A stretch of DNA of 19,402 bases from Betaproteobacteria bacterium UBA5216 (lineage in GTDB: Bacteria; Pseudomonadota; Gammaproteobacteria; Burkholderiales; SG8-41). Below, one piece after another: positions 1-7,987 of the stretch. The stretch spans positions 1-19,402 of the forward strand of contig DHVE01000016.1 in assembly GCA_002412495.1 (NCBI GenBank), written 5' to 3'. The notes below the pieces were generated by a model that saw only the letters and a program-made list of their open reading frames with translations, ran no database searches and was not told the origin of the DNA. The number at the start of each line of letters is the position of its first letter. Positions within the stretch are counted from its first letter, which is position 1. The position numbers and the translations under genes were made by a program.

Positions 1-836
1 CCGACGTCATCGCGCGCATCCTGAGCCCGAAGCTCGGCAGCTATCTGGGGCAGCAGATCATTATCGACAACCGTCCCGGCGCGGATGCCTTGCTGGCGAT
101 GGAGCAGGTAGCCAAGGCGCCCGCGGATGGCTATACGCTGCTGATGAACTCCAGTTCACAGGCGATCAATGTCAGCGTCTACAAGCGCGTGACGTTTGAT
201 ACGCTGAAAGACTTTGCGCCGGTGATCAATGTCGGCGAAATTCCCAGTCTGGTGGTGGTGCACCCCGCGCTACCGGTGAAGGGCATACGCGAACTTTTGC
301 AACTGGCGCGCGTGCGCAAGGGGGAACTGCTGTATGCCGCGAGCGCAAGTTCCACCTGGCTGGCCACGGAAATGTTCAACCGCATGGCTGGCATACAGAT
401 GACGCGCGTGGCGTACAAGGGCGCGGGGCCGGCCATGATCGGGCTGCTTTCCGGGGAGGTGCAGTGCATGATTACCGGCATCGGACCGATCTTTCCGCAT
501 GTGCAATCGAACAAGGTGCGCGCTATCGCGGTGACTACACTCAAGCGATCCACCATGTTGCCGAATCTGCCGACAGTGCATGAATCAGGGCTTCCCAATT
601 ATGAGTCCGGCGTGTGGTACGCCATGTTCGCGCCCGCTGGCGTTCCGCGCCCGATCATAGAGCGCATCAATGCCGAGACGCGACGCGTCATGAACGAGCC
701 CGATGTCAAAGCCAGTATCGCCGGGCAGGGAATCGAAGCCAATCCGGGTACGCCCGAGGAACTGGGCAAGTACGTGGCATCGGAGTTGCAAAAATACGCG
801 CGTGTGGCGCAGGAAGCGGGCATCAAGCCCGAGTGA
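1..836 (+). CDS. Bug/TctC-family periplasmic solute-binding protein, 5' end missing
   Basis: The frame is open from position 3 and ends in TGA at 834-836, leaving 277 residues. About 45 residues of the usual 320, including the signal peptide, lie before the window. Visible family hallmarks are the IIDNRPGA segment, the PADGYTLL turn, a VVVHPAL strand, the TRVAYKGAGPA loop, a PNLPTVHESGLP segment and the C-terminal EAGIKPE. Proteins of this family bind small carboxylates in the periplasm between two alpha/beta lobes, classically for tripartite tricarboxylate transporters. The substrate cannot be read from the sequence. The SASSTWLATEMF stretch departs from the SGxGTxxHLAxE form seen in its neighbours, so the ligand may differ. 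The next bug gene starts 4 nt after the stop, which suggests one transcript. The family call is very secure. Confidence 0.95.
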   Translation, partial: DVIARILSPKLGSYLGQQIIIDNRPGADALLAMEQVAKAPADGYTLLMNSSSQAINVSVYKRVTFDTLKDFAPVINVGEIPSLVVVHPALPVKGIRELLQLARVRKGELLYAASASSTWLATEMFNRMAGIQMTRVAYKGAGPAMIGLLSGEVQCMITGIGPIFPHVQSNKVRAIAVTTLKRSTMLPNLPTVHESGLPNYESGVWYAMFAPAGVPRPIIERINAETRRVMNEPDVKASIAGQGIEANPGTPEELGKYVASELQKYARVAQEAGIKPE

Positions 837-840
837 TGCC

Positions 841-1809
841 ATGATTTTCAAACGCGCGAGTCTGTTGGCTGTTTGCGGTTTACTCGCTTGCCTGCATGCG
901 CACGCAGCGTATCCCGAAAAGCCGATACGCATCGTTACGCCGTTTCCCGCAGGCAGCGTTACGGACATTATTGCGCGCCCGATGGCGCTGAAACTCACCG
1001 AAGCCTGGGGCGTGCCGGTGATCGTGGATAATCGCACGGGCGCGGGTGGTACCGTGGCGGGTGATGTCGTTGCGAAAGCGCCGCCGGATGGCCATACCCT
1101 GGTGATCGGCGCGACGGGCCTCGCGATCGTGAATGCGCTGCTCTATCAAAAAATGCCCTACGACTCGCAGCGCGCGTTCGCGCCGGTGACGATGGCCGCG
1201 ACGGCGGGGATGATGCTGGTGGTGCATCCGTCGATACCGCTGCAAAACGTGAAAGATCTCATCACGTTGGGCAAGAGCCGCCCCGGACAGTTTACGTACG
1301 GCTCATCGGGCAACGGTTCAACGCCGCATCTGGCCGCCGTGTTGTTTACCTCGATGACCGGCGTGCAGATGATCCACGTGGCGTACAAGGGTGGCAGTCC
1401 GCAATACACTATTGATCTCATTACCGGCCGCCTTGAACTCGCGTTTGCCAGCATGGCGCCGGTGATTCCGCATGTCAAAAGCGGTCGGCTACGGTTGCTG
1501 GGCACTTCGGCGAACAAGCGCGATCCGCAGTTTCCGGAGGTGCCGACGATTGCGGAATCCGGCGTGCCGGGCTACGACCTGCGTTCCTGGTATGGCGTGC
1601 TGGCCACCGCGGGCACGCCGCCGCCGGTGATTGAAAAACTGAATGGCGAACTCGCGCGCATTCTGGCGCTGCCGGACGTGCGCGCGCTTTATCTGGTGGG
1701 CGGTCTGCACGCCGTCAGCAGCAGCGCAGCCGAGTTTGGGGCGTACCTTGCGAGCGAACGTGAGAAATGGACCAAGATCGCCAAAGCGGGCGGAATCCGG
1801 GCGGAATGA
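841..1809 (+). CDS. Bug/TctC-family periplasmic solute-binding protein (second of a tandem trio)
   Basis: This is a 322-residue protein, a typical full length for the family. I chose the ATG at 841 over upstream in-frame starts because it opens directly into a secretion signal: a Lys-Arg n-region, a Leu/Ala core and an AHA cleavage site before AYPEKPIRI. Family features follow in order: FPAGSVTDIIARP, VIVDNRTGAGG, PPDGHTLVIG, a VVHPSIP strand, the SSGNGSTPHLAAVLF loop, HVAYKGGSPQ, PEVPTIAESGVPGY and the C-terminal KAGGIRAE. It should be an exported carboxylate-binding protein of the tripartite tricarboxylate type, but no membrane subunits are encoded nearby. Its TGA overlaps the start of the next bug gene, indicating translational coupling. 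The substrate is unknown. Confidence 0.95.
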   Translation: MIFKRASLLAVCGLLACLHAHAAYPEKPIRIVTPFPAGSVTDIIARPMALKLTEAWGVPVIVDNRTGAGGTVAGDVVAKAPPDGHTLVIGATGLAIVNALLYQKMPYDSQRAFAPVTMAATAGMMLVVHPSIPLQNVKDLITLGKSRPGQFTYGSSGNGSTPHLAAVLFTSMTGVQMIHVAYKGGSPQYTIDLITGRLELAFASMAPVIPHVKSGRLRLLGTSANKRDPQFPEVPTIAESGVPGYDLRSWYGVLATAGTPPPVIEKLNGELARILALPDVRALYLVGGLHAVSSSAAEFGAYLASEREKWTKIAKAGGIRAE

Positions 1810-2774
1810 TGGCGACGCGCATCGCGGCCTGTTGTGTGTTCGCACTTGGATTGATAAGCGCCGCCGATGCTGCAAGCTGGCGGCCTGACAAGCCGGTGCG
1901 TTTGCTGATTCCTTTTGCACCGGGCGGCGGCGCTGATGCGTTATCGCGCGCGATTACGCCCAAGCTGCACGAATCGCTCGGTCAGCCGTGGGTCAATGAC
2001 AATCGCGGCGGCGCGGGCGGCAACATCGCCGCCGAGATTGTGGTGCGCGCCAATCCCGACGGACAGACGGTGTTTTTCGGCTTCAGCAATGTGCTGACCG
2101 TCAACCCGCTGATGTACAAGCTGCCGTTTGATCCGGTAAGAGAATTGATACCAGTGGCGATGCTCAATTCCGGCCATTACATGCTAGTGCTGCACCCCAG
2201 TGTGAAAGCCGATAATTTCGGCGAGTTCATCGCGTTGGCGAAAAGCAAGGCGGGGGCGTTGAGTTACGCGTCGTCGGGCATCGGCACGCCGCTGCATCTG
2301 GCGGCGGAGTTGTTCAAGGTGCGCACCGGCACGCAGCTCGCGCATGTGCCTTACAAGGGCGGCGGGCCGGCGTCGATTGCCGTGCTGGCGGGCGAAGTGC
2401 AGGTGTTGTTCGGCAGCCTGCCGTCGGTTCTGCCGCACGTGAAGGGCGGGCGGCTTAAAGCGCTGGCGGTAACCGGGCCCAAGCGCGCGGTGCTCGCGCC
2501 GGAGGTGCCGACGATTAGCGAGTTGGGACAAAGAGATTTTGAAGTGACCTCGTGGTATGGTTTTTTTCTGCCGCTGCGCACGCCGGATAGCGTGGTGCAA
2601 ACCTTGATGCAGGAATCCCGCAAGGTTCTGGACCTGCCGGACGTGAAGGAATCGATCGCAAAACTTGGCATCGAACCCGCCTTCAAATCAGGCGCGGAGT
2701 TCGCACGGCATATCCGCCAGGAGACGGAAACCTGGGCCAAGGTCATCAAGTCGGCGGGGATACGGGCGGAGTAG
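1806..2774 (+). CDS. Bug/TctC-family periplasmic solute-binding protein (third of the tandem trio)
   Basis: This encodes 322 residues. The ATG at 1806 overlaps the previous stop in an ATGA arrangement, and a second in-frame ATG at 1809 is equally possible. The signal peptide has one Arg, a hydrophobic CCVFALGLI core and an ADA-type cleavage site before SWRPDKPVRLL. Family features are IPFAPGGGADALSR, DNRGGAGGN, ANPDGQTVFFGF, SSGIGTPLHLAAELF, HVPYKGGGPAS, PEVPTISELG and the C-terminal SAGIRAE. Over a 60-residue N-terminal stretch it matches the Bug protein at 7003 at 43 positions, much closer than it matches the other Bugs here. The two therefore look like a duplicate pair flanking the MmgE/MetE-like/MmgE block. 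An MmgE/PrpD gene follows after 107 nt. Confidence 0.95.
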   Translation: MMATRIAACCVFALGLISAADAASWRPDKPVRLLIPFAPGGGADALSRAITPKLHESLGQPWVNDNRGGAGGNIAAEIVVRANPDGQTVFFGFSNVLTVNPLMYKLPFDPVRELIPVAMLNSGHYMLVLHPSVKADNFGEFIALAKSKAGALSYASSGIGTPLHLAAELFKVRTGTQLAHVPYKGGGPASIAVLAGEVQVLFGSLPSVLPHVKGGRLKALAVTGPKRAVLAPEVPTISELGQRDFEVTSWYGFFLPLRTPDSVVQTLMQESRKVLDLPDVKESIAKLGIEPAFKSGAEFARHIRQETETWAKVIKSAGIRAE

Positions 2775-2780
2775 TGCCTA

Positions 2781-2819
2781 TCCCTCTCCCACTTGCGGGA
2801 GAGCGGCAGGTGAGAGGGA
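2781..2819. repeat. Intergenic palindromic repeat with two alternative hairpins
   Basis: CTCTCCC (2784-2790) pairs perfectly with GGGAGAG (2797-2803) around a six-base loop. Alternatively TCCCTCTC (2781-2788) pairs with GAGAGGGA (2812-2819). Elements of this CTCTCCC/GGGAGAG type are common between genes in beta- and gammaproteobacteria. It lies between the bug stop at 2774 and the ribosome binding site of the next gene, and has no T-tract, so it is not a canonical intrinsic terminator. It could reduce read-through or stabilise the 3' end of the bug message. Confidence 0.6.
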
Positions 2820-2881
2820 CGCGGCAAACGATGACGCGCGGCTTTCGACTACAATTGCCGCATCATCAAGGAGCATTTGCC

Positions 2882-4273
2882 ATGGACCAAACCGAAAAAA
2901 ATCCCCTGTCTTCCGTCAAAAGCGAAACCCAAACGCTGTGCGAATTTCTGGCGTCGATTCGTTATGAATCCTTGCCGAATGATGTGGTATCGCGCACCGA
3001 GGACTTTTTTCTGGATTGGTTGGGCTCCGGCCTGGCGGGCAAAGGCTCACGGCCGGTGCTGGTGCTGGAGCAGTTCGCCAAGGCGATGGGGCCGGCGAGT
3101 GGCCCGTCTGAGATATTAACCACGCGCGGACGCACGTCGCCGTTTTTTGCGGCGCTGATCAACGGCGCGGCCTCGCACGTGGTGGAGCAGGACGACGTGC
3201 ATAACGGCTCGGTGTATCACCCGGCGACCGTGGTGTTTCCGGCGGTGCTCGCGGCCGCGCAGGAAGTGGGCGCCTCCGGCAGGGACTTGATTGCCGCATC
3301 GGTGGCGGGTTACGAGTGCGGCGTGCGCGTGGGCGAGTTTCTGGGCCGCTCGCATTACAAGGTGTTTCACACCACCGGCACCGCGGGCAAACTCGCGGCG
3401 GCGGCGGGTGTCGCGCATATCCTCAAACTCGATGCGCAAAAAATGCAGCACTGCATCGGCTCGGCGGGCACCATGGCGGCGGGGCTGTGGGAGTTTCTGC
3501 GCGACGCGGCGGACTCCAAGCAACTACACACCGCCAAGGCGGCGGCCGATGGTTTGATGGCGGCCTACATCGCGCGCGATGGTTTTACCGGCGCGCATCG
3601 CATTCTCGAAGGCAAGCAGGGCATGGCGGCGGGTATGAGTAGCGATGCCGATCCGGCAAAACTCGTAGATGGCCTCGGCACGCGCTGGGGCATGACCGAA
3701 ACCTCGTTCAAGTTTCATGCCTCATGCCGCCATACGCACCCGGCGGCAGACGCGCTGTTGAAAGTGATGCAGGACAACCGGCTCAAACCCGACGACATCA
3801 CGGCGGTCACCGCGCATGTGCATCAAGGCGCGATTGACGTGCTGGGCCCCGTGACTGATCCGCAGACCATACACCAATCGAAATTTTCGATGGGCTTTGT
3901 GCTGGCGCTCGCCGCGCTGCACGGCCGCGCCGGCTTGGCGGATTTCACCGAGGCCGCACTCAAGGACCCGGCCACGCGCAAGTTTCACGACAAGGTGAAA
4001 ATGGTGCTTGACCCCGTGGTGGATGGCGCGTATCCGAAACGCTGGCTGGGGCATGTGACCGCCACTACCAAAGACGGGCGCAAACTCGAAGGCAAGGTGT
4101 CGTCGCCCAAAGGGGACCCGGACAACACGCTCACGCGTCCGGAAATTGAAGACAAGGCCGTGCGCCTCGCCGGATACAGCGGTGGCGCGGGCGAATCGGA
4201 AATGGGGCGGGTGATACAGCGGGTCTGGCGGTTGCGGGATGAAAAGAGTGTGCGGGATTTTTTGACCCAATGA
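2882..4273 (+). CDS. MmgE/PrpD family protein
   Basis: This encodes 463 residues. I chose the ATG at 2882 because AAGGAG at 2868-2873 precedes it by 8 nt; the longer open frame from 2774 would translate the intergenic repeat. The MmgE/PrpD superfamily includes 2-methylcitrate dehydratase and cis-aconitate decarboxylase, which act on tri- and dicarboxylates without an iron-sulfur cluster. Conserved positions are visible: EQDDVH (Asp104-His107), YHPA (His113), HTTGTAGK (His163), and the KFHASCRHTHPAAD segment (His279) linking the helical domain to the alpha/beta lid. It is a different subfamily from the second MmgE/PrpD at 5611. The bug gene upstream suggests a carboxylate substrate, but the exact reaction is not readable. 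It is probably cytoplasmic, with no signal peptide. Confidence 0.9.
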   Translation: MDQTEKNPLSSVKSETQTLCEFLASIRYESLPNDVVSRTEDFFLDWLGSGLAGKGSRPVLVLEQFAKAMGPASGPSEILTTRGRTSPFFAALINGAASHVVEQDDVHNGSVYHPATVVFPAVLAAAQEVGASGRDLIAASVAGYECGVRVGEFLGRSHYKVFHTTGTAGKLAAAAGVAHILKLDAQKMQHCIGSAGTMAAGLWEFLRDAADSKQLHTAKAAADGLMAAYIARDGFTGAHRILEGKQGMAAGMSSDADPAKLVDGLGTRWGMTETSFKFHASCRHTHPAADALLKVMQDNRLKPDDITAVTAHVHQGAIDVLGPVTDPQTIHQSKFSMGFVLALAALHGRAGLADFTEAALKDPATRKFHDKVKMVLDPVVDGAYPKRWLGHVTATTKDGRKLEGKVSSPKGDPDNTLTRPEIEDKAVRLAGYSGGAGESEMGRVIQRVWRLRDEKSVRDFLTQ

Positions 4274-4280
4274 CGGGTTG

Positions 4281-4394
4281 GTAGGGTGGGTTAGGCGTCA
4301 AGGGTATCGACGCTGTAACCCACCGAGTGGTATCGACAAGCACGCGGGACGGTGGGTTACGGCGCGCAACCCCGGCGCACCGAACCCACCCTAC
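4281..4394. repeat. Nested inverted repeat (GTAGGGTGGGTT family)
   Basis: The outer arms GTAGGGTGGGTT (4281-4292) and AACCCACCCTAC (4383-4394) are perfectly complementary over 12 bp. The inner arms GTAACCCACC (4315-4324) and GGTGGGTTAC (4351-4360) match perfectly over 10 bp. Each outer arm is also nearly complementary to the inner arm beside it, so two smaller hairpins can form instead. Elements with GTAGGGTGGGTT ends are widespread intergenic repeats in several bacterial phyla. This one begins 7 nt after the MmgE stop and ends 46 nt before the MetE-like start, so it could separate or tune expression of the two genes. Confidence 0.8.
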
Positions 4395-4440
4395 GATAAT
4401 TTGGTACGTCAAACGTTTTATTCATCCTCACACACAAAAC

Positions 4441-5556
4441 ATGCCCATTACTCCTCCCTTTCGTGCCGACTTGGTCGGCAGCCTCCTGCGGCCCGCGCAT
4501 CTGATCGAGGCGCGCGAAAAGCGCCGCAAACGGCTGCTGAGCAATGACGAACTCAAAGTAATTGAAGACGCGGCGATCCGCGAGGTGGTGGCGCGGCAGG
4601 AGGCCATCGGCCTGCAAGCGGTGACCGACGGGGAATTTCGCCGGCAAAGCTACATCGTTGATTTTTTCCGCAAGGCCGTGGGGTCGGGCGGTTTGACGGC
4701 GGAGAAGGGGGATTTTTTTCATCGCAATGAAAAGGGCGAAACTATCCCCATAGAAAAGCTCGTCATTCACAAGCCGGTGAAATGGACGGGGCCGATTTTT
4801 GCCGAGCATCTGGCGTTTTTGAAATCCATCAGCAAATGCACGCCGAAGATGACGGTGCCTTCGCCGATCGTGCTGCATTTTCTCGGTGGCAGCGATGCGA
4901 TACTGCGTGAGGCCTATACTTCGCTCGATCAATTCTGGAGCGATGTGATCGAGGTGTATCGCAGCGAGTTCGCGGCTTTGTATCAGGCGGGGTGCACATA
5001 CCTGCAAGTCGATGAGACTTCGCTGGTAAAATTCGGTGATCCCGAAATTCGCGCCACGATAGAACGCCGCGGCGATGACTGGAAAAAACTCGTCGAAACC
5101 TATGTGGATGTGATCAACGCTGTGCTGTCGGCGGCGCCGCCAGGCATGACCGTCGGCATCCATGTGTGCCGCGGCAATCGCAAAGGCTTCTGGCAGGCGG
5201 ATGCGGGTTATGAATTCATGGCGGACCAGTTGTTTCGCCGCTTGAAGGCGAAGTTTTACTTTCTTGAATTCGACGGTCCGCGCGCCGGCCCGCTGGAGGC
5301 GCTGAAATTCGTTCCCGATGACAAGACCGTGGTGCTGGGGCTGGTCACCACCAAGTCACCCGCGCTCGAAGACCCGGCGATGCTGCGCGCGCGCGTCAAG
5401 GAGGCGTCGGCCTACGTGGCGATGGAGCGACTGTGCATCAGCCCGCAGTGCGGGTTTTCCGGTAACGTGGGCAATACCGTGATGACCGCCGATGAGCAAT
5501 TTGCCAAGCTGCGCTTGGTGGTCGAAACCGCGCAGTCGATTTGGGGCGCGTCGTAG
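4441..5556 (+). CDS. Cobalamin-independent methionine synthase-like (MetE C-terminal domain) protein
   Basis: This encodes 371 residues when started at 4441. The frame is open back to 4327, but that stretch is the inverted repeat, so the shorter start is preferred although no clear Shine-Dalgarno precedes it. The protein is a single UROD/MetE-like TIM barrel, the size of the core-type MetE homologues rather than the roughly 750-residue two-domain MetE. Zinc-site residues can be placed: His241 and Cys243 in HVCRGN, Glu276 in FLEFDGPRAG, and Cys337 in SPQCGF. The N-terminal RADLVGSLLRP and TDGEFRR are typical of this group. Members transfer methyl groups to thiols such as homocysteine, but many are uncharacterised. 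Its position between two MmgE/PrpD genes suggests a catabolic or demethylation role rather than methionine synthesis (inference). Confidence 0.85.
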   Translation: MPITPPFRADLVGSLLRPAHLIEAREKRRKRLLSNDELKVIEDAAIREVVARQEAIGLQAVTDGEFRRQSYIVDFFRKAVGSGGLTAEKGDFFHRNEKGETIPIEKLVIHKPVKWTGPIFAEHLAFLKSISKCTPKMTVPSPIVLHFLGGSDAILREAYTSLDQFWSDVIEVYRSEFAALYQAGCTYLQVDETSLVKFGDPEIRATIERRGDDWKKLVETYVDVINAVLSAAPPGMTVGIHVCRGNRKGFWQADAGYEFMADQLFRRLKAKFYFLEFDGPRAGPLEALKFVPDDKTVVLGLVTTKSPALEDPAMLRARVKEASAYVAMERLCISPQCGFSGNVGNTVMTADEQFAKLRLVVETAQSIWGAS

Positions 5557-5610
5557 TGCGGTTTGCCGTGCCTGGTGTTACGCTTTTGCATCCCATCCGG
5601 AGCTGGAACC

Positions 5611-6975
5611 ATGACCCTTGTTGAACAACTCAGCAGCTACGCCGCCAACCTGCGCTACGAAGACTTGCCGCCCGCGGTGGTGCAAACCGCCAAGCGCGTG
5701 ATTGTCGATTCCATCGGCTGCGCGCTCGGTGGCTACAACAGCGCGCCGGAAAAAATCGCGCGCGATCTGGCGGACATGACCAGCAGCAAACAACCCGCAA
5801 CGGTGATGGTCAGTGGTATCAAAACCAGCCCGGAACTGGCGACGTTCGCGAACGGCGTCATGATTCGTTTTCTGGATTACAACGACGGCTATACCAGCAC
5901 CGGTGAATCGGGGCATCCGAGCGACAGCATCGCGGCGGTGCTGTCGGCTGCCGAGATCAACAAACGCAGCGGCAAGGATGTCATCACGGCCACGGTGCTG
6001 GCCTATGAGATGTTTTGCCGTATTTGCGATGAAGTAGATCTGAAGCCCATTGGTTACGATCACGTCACTGTGGGGGGCATGGCGAGTAACATGGCCGCCG
6101 CCTGGTTGTTTGGCCTGAAGGGAAAGCAGTTCGAGCATTGCCTGCAACTCGGCATCGCACCGAACAACGCGCTGTATCAAACGCGCATCGGCAATGTGTC
6201 GATGTGGAAGGGCTGCGCGTATGCCAATGCGAGCCGCAACGCGGTGTTCGCGGCGATGCTCGCGTCGCGCGGCATGACCGGGCCTTCGCCGATTTTCGAA
6301 GGCGTGGGCGGCTATTTCAAGGCGGTGGCGCGCAAGACGTTTACGCTGGATACGTTCGGTGGCAAGAATGGCGCGCCATTCAAGATCATGGAATGCCTGA
6401 TCAAGCGCTTTCCGCTGGGCCAGTATTCGCAGACGGTGTGCGAAGCGGCCTTGCAAATGCGCGAAAAAGTGAAGTCGCCCGACGACATCGCGGAAATTCA
6501 GATTGAAACCGTCACCACGGCCTGCATACTGATGGCCGACACCCCGGAGAAATGGGAACCGCCCAACCGCGAGACCGCCGATCACAGCATGCCATATACT
6601 GTGGCCGTGGCGTTGATACACGGCGACGTGCAGGAAGAACATTTCGATGATGCCCATGTGTTCAACCCTGCGATTCGTGCGCTGACACGCAAGATCAAAA
6701 TCAAACCCTCGTCCGAAGCCGACAAGCACATGCCGGATGCGATGCGGTGTTACTTCAAGCTCATCACGAAGTCCGGCGAAACTTTCAGCACGGTGGTTGA
6801 TCATCACAAAGGGCACTGGAAAAACCCGATGAACGATGCAGAGATCGAAAAGAAATTTCGCACGCTGGCGAAAAAAGTGTTGCCGGATGACAAAATAAAC
6901 ACGCTGCTCGCGCGCTTGTGGAAGCTGGAAGAAATTGCCGATGGCGGCGAGATTCCGCGATTGACGGTGGTGTAG
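5611..6975 (+). CDS. MmgE/PrpD family protein (second, divergent copy)
   Basis: This encodes 454 residues. The ATG at 5611 is preceded by GGAG (5599-5602) at 8 nt; an upstream in-frame start at 5563 lacks this signal. The family signature is clear: YEDLPPAVVQTAKRVIVDSIG near the N-terminus, the FLDYNDGY segment (Asp92), ESGHPSD (His102), GYDHVTVGG (His151), and the lid-linking RFPLGQYSQT. It resembles the 2-methylcitrate dehydratase branch in its ANGVMIRFLDYND block, while the first MmgE/PrpD here has EQDDVH instead, so the two probably act on different substrates or steps. It lies 54 nt after the MetE-like stop and 27 nt before a Bug gene, consistent with one operon. The exact reaction is not assigned. 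Confidence 0.9.
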   Translation: MTLVEQLSSYAANLRYEDLPPAVVQTAKRVIVDSIGCALGGYNSAPEKIARDLADMTSSKQPATVMVSGIKTSPELATFANGVMIRFLDYNDGYTSTGESGHPSDSIAAVLSAAEINKRSGKDVITATVLAYEMFCRICDEVDLKPIGYDHVTVGGMASNMAAAWLFGLKGKQFEHCLQLGIAPNNALYQTRIGNVSMWKGCAYANASRNAVFAAMLASRGMTGPSPIFEGVGGYFKAVARKTFTLDTFGGKNGAPFKIMECLIKRFPLGQYSQTVCEAALQMREKVKSPDDIAEIQIETVTTACILMADTPEKWEPPNRETADHSMPYTVAVALIHGDVQEEHFDDAHVFNPAIRALTRKIKIKPSSEADKHMPDAMRCYFKLITKSGETFSTVVDHHKGHWKNPMNDAEIEKKFRTLAKKVLPDDKINTLLARLWKLEEIADGGEIPRLTVV

Positions 6976-7002
6976 GGCGTCGATGAAATTGAAGGGGGAT
7001 GT

Positions 7003-7971
7003 GTGACCTTAACTAATTGTTTTTATTTATTATTTCTGTCATCCGCTGTTTCGATGCCGGCGCTTGCCGCTGACGCATATCCCACGCGTCCCATCCGCCT
7101 GCTGGTGCCGTTCGCGCCCGGTGGCGGCTCGGATACCACCGCACGCATACTCACGCCCAAGCTGCACGAGGCGATGGGGCAGGCGTGGGTGGTGGACAAC
7201 CGCGGCGGCGCGGGCGGCAATCTCGCGGCGGAAATCGTGGCGAAGGCGAATCCCGATGGTTACACGCTGTTTCTCGGATTCAACACCATTCTTACCGTAA
7301 ACCCGACGCTGTATAAATTGGGTTTCAGCATGGAAAAAGACCTGGCGCCGGTCACGATGCTCGCCAACGCGCAATACATCATGGTGGTGCATCAAAGCGT
7401 GCCGGCGAACAACCTCAAGGACTTTATCGCAGTCGCGAAACAAAAGCCGGGCGCGTTCAATTTCTCGTCGGGCGGTACGGGCACGCCGCTGCATCTGGCG
7501 GCGGAGCTGTTCAGCAAACGCGCGGGTATCAAGATGACGCATATCGCCTACAAGGGCGGCGGTCCTGCGGCGGCCGCCTTGCTGGGGGGCGAAGTGCAGG
7601 TGCTGTTCGCCAGCATTGCGTCGTCGATGCCGCACGTCAAAAGCGGCCGGCTGAAGGCGTTTGCGACTACCGGTACGCGCCGCTCGAAAGTCGCGCCGGA
7701 ATTGCCGACGATGATCGAGCAGGGATTCCCCGGATTTGATGTCGGTTCGTGGTATGCATTTTTGACGCCTGCGAATACGCCGGCCGCGATTGTGCGGCGC
7801 CTGCGTGACGAATCGCTCAAAGTAGTCGCGATGCCGGACGTGCAACAGTCGCTGTCGCGTCAGGGCATGGAGGCGGAAACCAGCACGCCGCAGGAACTCG
7901 CTGCGCGCATCAAGAACGAAACCGCGACGTGGGCGCAGGTGATTAAAGAGGCGGGGATCAAGGGGGAGTAG
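7003..7971 (+). CDS. Bug/TctC-family periplasmic solute-binding protein, GTG start
   Basis: This encodes 322 residues from a GTG start with GGGGGA just upstream. The signal peptide core FYLLFLSS and the ALA cleavage site before ADAYPTRPIR are clear, but the n-region (MTLTNC) has no Lys or Arg, which is unusual for an exported protein. An ATG at 6983 with an AGGG site would supply two lysines if one base were added before 7003, so a frameshift is possible (see findings). The mature protein is standard: VPFAPGGGSDTT, DNRGGAGGN, ANPDGYTLFLGF, SSGGTGTPLHLAAELF, HIAYKGGGPAA, PELPTMIEQGFPGF and the C-terminal EAGIKGE. It is the near relative of the Bug protein at 1806. It ends 16 nt before the convergent lysR stop. 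Confidence 0.93.
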   Translation: MTLTNCFYLLFLSSAVSMPALAADAYPTRPIRLLVPFAPGGGSDTTARILTPKLHEAMGQAWVVDNRGGAGGNLAAEIVAKANPDGYTLFLGFNTILTVNPTLYKLGFSMEKDLAPVTMLANAQYIMVVHQSVPANNLKDFIAVAKQKPGAFNFSSGGTGTPLHLAAELFSKRAGIKMTHIAYKGGGPAAAALLGGEVQVLFASIASSMPHVKSGRLKAFATTGTRRSKVAPELPTMIEQGFPGFDVGSWYAFLTPANTPAAIVRRLRDESLKVVAMPDVQQSLSRQGMEAETSTPQELAARIKNETATWAQVIKEAGIKGE

Positions 7972-7987
7972 GCACTTCGCGTTCGTG

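Noticed and set aside
703..840. Longer N-terminus for the Bug protein at 841
   Set aside because: It would overlap the previous gene, and a perfect signal peptide begins at 841.
5578..6816. A 412-codon open frame on the minus strand opposite the second MmgE/PrpD gene
   Set aside because: Its translation is rich in His and Arg with no domain pattern, and the plus-strand MmgE/PrpD gene has clear family motifs throughout. It is a shadow frame of GC-rich DNA.
2882..6975. Naming the MmgE/PrpD genes prpD (2-methylcitrate dehydratase)
   Set aside because: No prpB, prpC or acnM neighbours are present, and the two copies differ from each other at motif positions, so only the family can be named.
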